64,000 nucleotides of DNA, taken from assembly GCF_035046505.1 (NCBI RefSeq), contig NC_089825.1, positions 2,755,029 to 2,819,028 of the forward strand, given 5' to 3'. The notes beneath the pieces are model-generated. The model was not told where the DNA came from and made no database searches. It saw only the letters and a program-made list of their open reading frames with translations. Of this stretch, positions 61,916 through 64,000 are shown in pieces. The position numbers and the translations under genes are program-made. Source of the stretch: Tiliqua scincoides. Lineage: Eukaryota; Chordata; Lepidosauria; Squamata; Scincidae. Position 1 is the first letter of the stretch; every line of letters starts with the position of its first letter.

Positions 61916-62890
61916 TCGGGCTCGGGGCGGCCACCCTCCCCCCTGCCCGCGACGGGGCTTCCTCCGAGTAGACCCGCCCGGAGGCTGGCACCCGGCTGAA
62001 CCTCCACGGCGGCGCCTCCAGCAGAGGGCAGCGCGGAGGAAGCGCGGCCGCTGCTCCTCTCGCTGTCCTGCGTGCGGCGGGTGCGGAGCCACTGAGCGCG
62101 CGGCGCCGGAGGACGAGGCTGGGCGGCCCGTCCGCGCGGGGCTGCAGGAGGGCGCTGCGCGGTAAGGGCGCTGCGGCGGGGCCGGGCCGGGCGCGCCCTC
62201 CGCGCCGAGCAGCCGCTGCAGCGGGCGGTGCACCCGGCGAGTGAGGCGCGGAGGCGGCGGCTGCTCCTGCCGCCCTCCGTCTCGGGCGGCGCCGCGAGGC
62301 TGCGCGGAGGAGCAGGATCCGCGCCGGGAACCCCTTGCGGAGCGGAGCGCCCGCCGGGCTTCCTCGGGAGCAGGCCGGCCAGCAGTGCGCGGCGCCTCCC
62401 GCCGGGCCGCGGCCTCCGGGAGCTCCGCAGACGGTCCCGCCCCCGCCGGCCCTGCGGCCAGTGCGCGGCCCAGACGGGGCCCTCCGTCTCCCCGCGGAGC
62501 AGCGGCGCCCGCTGTCCCTCGGAGCGTGGCGCTCCCTGCGGGGGCGGGCTGCGGGTCCCTCGGCGGCGCCCCGGAGAGCCTCTCGCCTGGCCGGAAGGCG
62601 TCCCGCCCGGGGACACAGAGGCCTCCGCGCGGCGCCGCGTCCGGGAAGGGCTGCGCGCCCGGCGCAGGTGCCGCCGCCCCCGGCTCTGGAGCGGCTGCGG
62701 GCGGCCGAGCTCGCCGCGGAGCCCCCGAGGAAGCGGGCCGGCTGGAGGGGGCGCTGAGAGCCCCGGGGAGAAGGGCCCCCCTCCGGCTGCCAGGCCCCTC
62801 GCTCGCCCCGGAAGCCCCTCCTCCCCTGGGCTCTCCAGCAACAGGCTTCTCAGGCCCCCTCCTGCCTGCCCCCCTCGCCGCATCCCAGTC
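61915..62890. promoter_or_regulatory. CpG island, probable promoter or first exon of an unidentified gene
   Basis: About 970 bp of very GC-rich sequence is dense in CpG, in sharp contrast to its surroundings. Methylated vertebrate DNA loses CpG, so this points to an unmethylated promoter. Long open frames run on both strands (307 codons plus, 369 and 420 codons minus) only because stop codons are rare in such sequence. None has a recognisable domain, so I do not call a CDS. A CAG/GTGGGG donor-like site lies at about 62893-62901 on the plus strand. Confidence 0.8.
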
Positions 62891-63770
62891 CTCAGGTGGG
62901 GGTGCTGGGCACAGAACTGGGAGCGGTCCACCTGAGCTGGGAGCTGTGGGGTGCCGCATCCATCTCCTGCTGCCCGCATGGGGGCCGCAGAGGATGTCGT
63001 GCAGGCGTGGTGTCTGCCCCGCTGAGCACAGTGCGCCTTCCCCAGAAAGGCTGTCCAGGGCAGCAGTCTTGAAACTGGCTCATCTTCCCCATTGGACATT
63101 CAAGGAACAGCCTGTGTTGGCTGGCACCTCCGCCTGCTTCCAAATGGTGCACAAGAAGTGTTGAAGTGAACTGGCCAAAACACAGTCACAGCTGAGGGCA
63201 GCTTTGGGGCAGCCTGGGGCATTGCGTGTTGCAGGCTGCCCCAGCAGGGAGACTGCAGCATGTGAAAACTGCACACTAAGGAAAGCCTTTCCACCCACCC
63301 TGACTCTCTGACCACTGCTTGGAGGTTTGTGATGACCCCTGAACCCAGAAGTGAGTAGCCAGTGATATCACTCCATGATGTATTTCCCATCACCACCACT
63401 CCCTCCTGGGTTCCAAGGGCATCGCAGCCGCAGTCAGTTTGGGAACCATTGGATTTGTTGCACTCCCCCCCCATACTTCTTAGCCACTTCCAGCTGAAAA
63501 TAACCTTCAGCTGGAAGTATGACCTGATCACCTTTGTGCATGACAAAAAATGTGCAACCTTCTGTTATTTTTGTATGGATTTCATTATTGTGCCAACTGT
63601 TGGTAGTGATAATCTTTCTTGGTGTGTAAAATATTATGTTATGTGTTTTGTCCATTTCATCCAGGCACATCTATCTAATCCTTAGGATTATGCAAAATAG
63701 GACAGTCACACTTTTTATCAGAGTGAGGTTATGAACACCAATTGTGGATAAGGGGTGCTTGGCATTCCAG
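62891..63770. other. Right flank, no gene recognised
   Basis: Unique-looking sequence, AT-rich from 63480. It could be the first intron of a gene starting in the CpG island. Confidence 0.45.
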
Positions 63771-63778
63771 GGGGTGTC

Positions 63779-63962
63779 GTTGTTTGGGAGGTGGACTTAG
63801 ACCTGGAAGTTCCAGGTTCAAATTCCCCCTCAGCCACAAAGCTTCCTGGATGACCTTGGGCCAGTCACTTTCTCTCAGTCTCACCTACCTCACAGGGTTG
63901 TTGTGAGGACCAAAAGGAGGGGAGCAGCTGTGTACACAGTATAAAAATGTGAATAATAATAA
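63779..63962 (+). mobile_element. tRNA-derived SINE with CORE-like middle
   Basis: It contains a pol III B-box-like GGTTCAAATTCC (63815-63826). The body (gatgaccttgggccagtcac, then ctcacctacctcacagggtt) is typical of sauropsid tRNA/MIR-like SINEs, and it ends in an AAT-type tail. The 5' tRNA part is diverged. Confidence 0.75.
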
Positions 63963-64000
63963 TTCCCCCTGGGTTCTCACTCACAGGTGGAAAATGGCTG

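Noticed and set aside
61837-63164. Very long open frames on both strands (up to 420 codons)
   Set aside because: They overlap on opposite strands in CpG-dense DNA where stop codons are rare, are low-complexity (Arg/Pro/Ala/Gly) and show no domain.
1-64000. CRISPR array, bacterial operons, LTR or retroviral elements
   Set aside because: No regularly spaced repeat-spacer array, no bacterial-type gene organisation, and no paired direct terminal repeats or retroviral protein motifs were seen. The paired terminal repeats at 46097-47298 are inverted.

Overview
This 64 kb window is nuclear DNA of a sauropsid reptile, most likely a squamate. The evidence is spliced vertebrate genes with GT-AG introns, a dense load of CR1 LINEs ending in a short TTATGTTC-type repeat, a 5S-rRNA-derived SINE of the Sauria type, many hAT and Tigger-like non-autonomous DNA transposons, and cathelicidins whose mature peptides resemble those of birds and snakes. 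No bacterial, organellar or viral gene was recognised, and no LTR or retroviral element was identified.

Layout. (1) 1-3959 is non-genic and holds an hAT copy with a perfect 8-bp target duplication and a Tigger-like repeat. (2) 3960-24877 (+) carries exons 2-9 of an intact CYP2-family cytochrome P450. Every exon length equals the classic mammalian CYP2C exon length. Exon 1 was not found and probably lies left of the window. Intron 2 holds a near full-length CR1 (minus strand). (3) 24878-28030 is intergenic and includes a two-unit 5S-derived SINE. (4) 28203-32177 (-) is cathelicidin gene A. (5) 32178-43823 is about 11.6 kb of repeats: nested hAT MITE and CR1 copies, a LINE with an inverted 5' segment, and an internally deleted derivative of that LINE family. 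(6) 43824-48593 (+) is cathelicidin gene B. (7) 48594-51566 is intergenic. (8) 51567-57438 (+) is cathelicidin gene C. (9) 57439-61900 is repeat-rich. (10) 61900-62890 is a strong CpG island, probably the promoter or first exon of a gene continuing outside the window. (11) The right end has a tRNA-type SINE.

The three cathelicidin genes each have the standard four-exon plan: signal peptide plus the start of the cathelin domain, a 108-bp exon with the first cysteine pair, an 81-84-bp exon with the second pair, and a last exon with the cationic peptide. Each has a TATA-like box 50-65 bp before the ATG and an AATAAA after the stop. The final exons are too short, or lack a starting Met, for an ordinary ORF scan and were assembled here from splice sites. 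The predicted mature peptides differ strongly: A is Arg/Lys-rich and ends in RFG, B is Lys-rich, and C has Arg as its only basic residue and is built on a four-residue repeat. This looks like an innate-immunity cluster that has duplicated and diversified. The P450 beside it is a probable microsomal monooxygenase with no obvious functional link to it.
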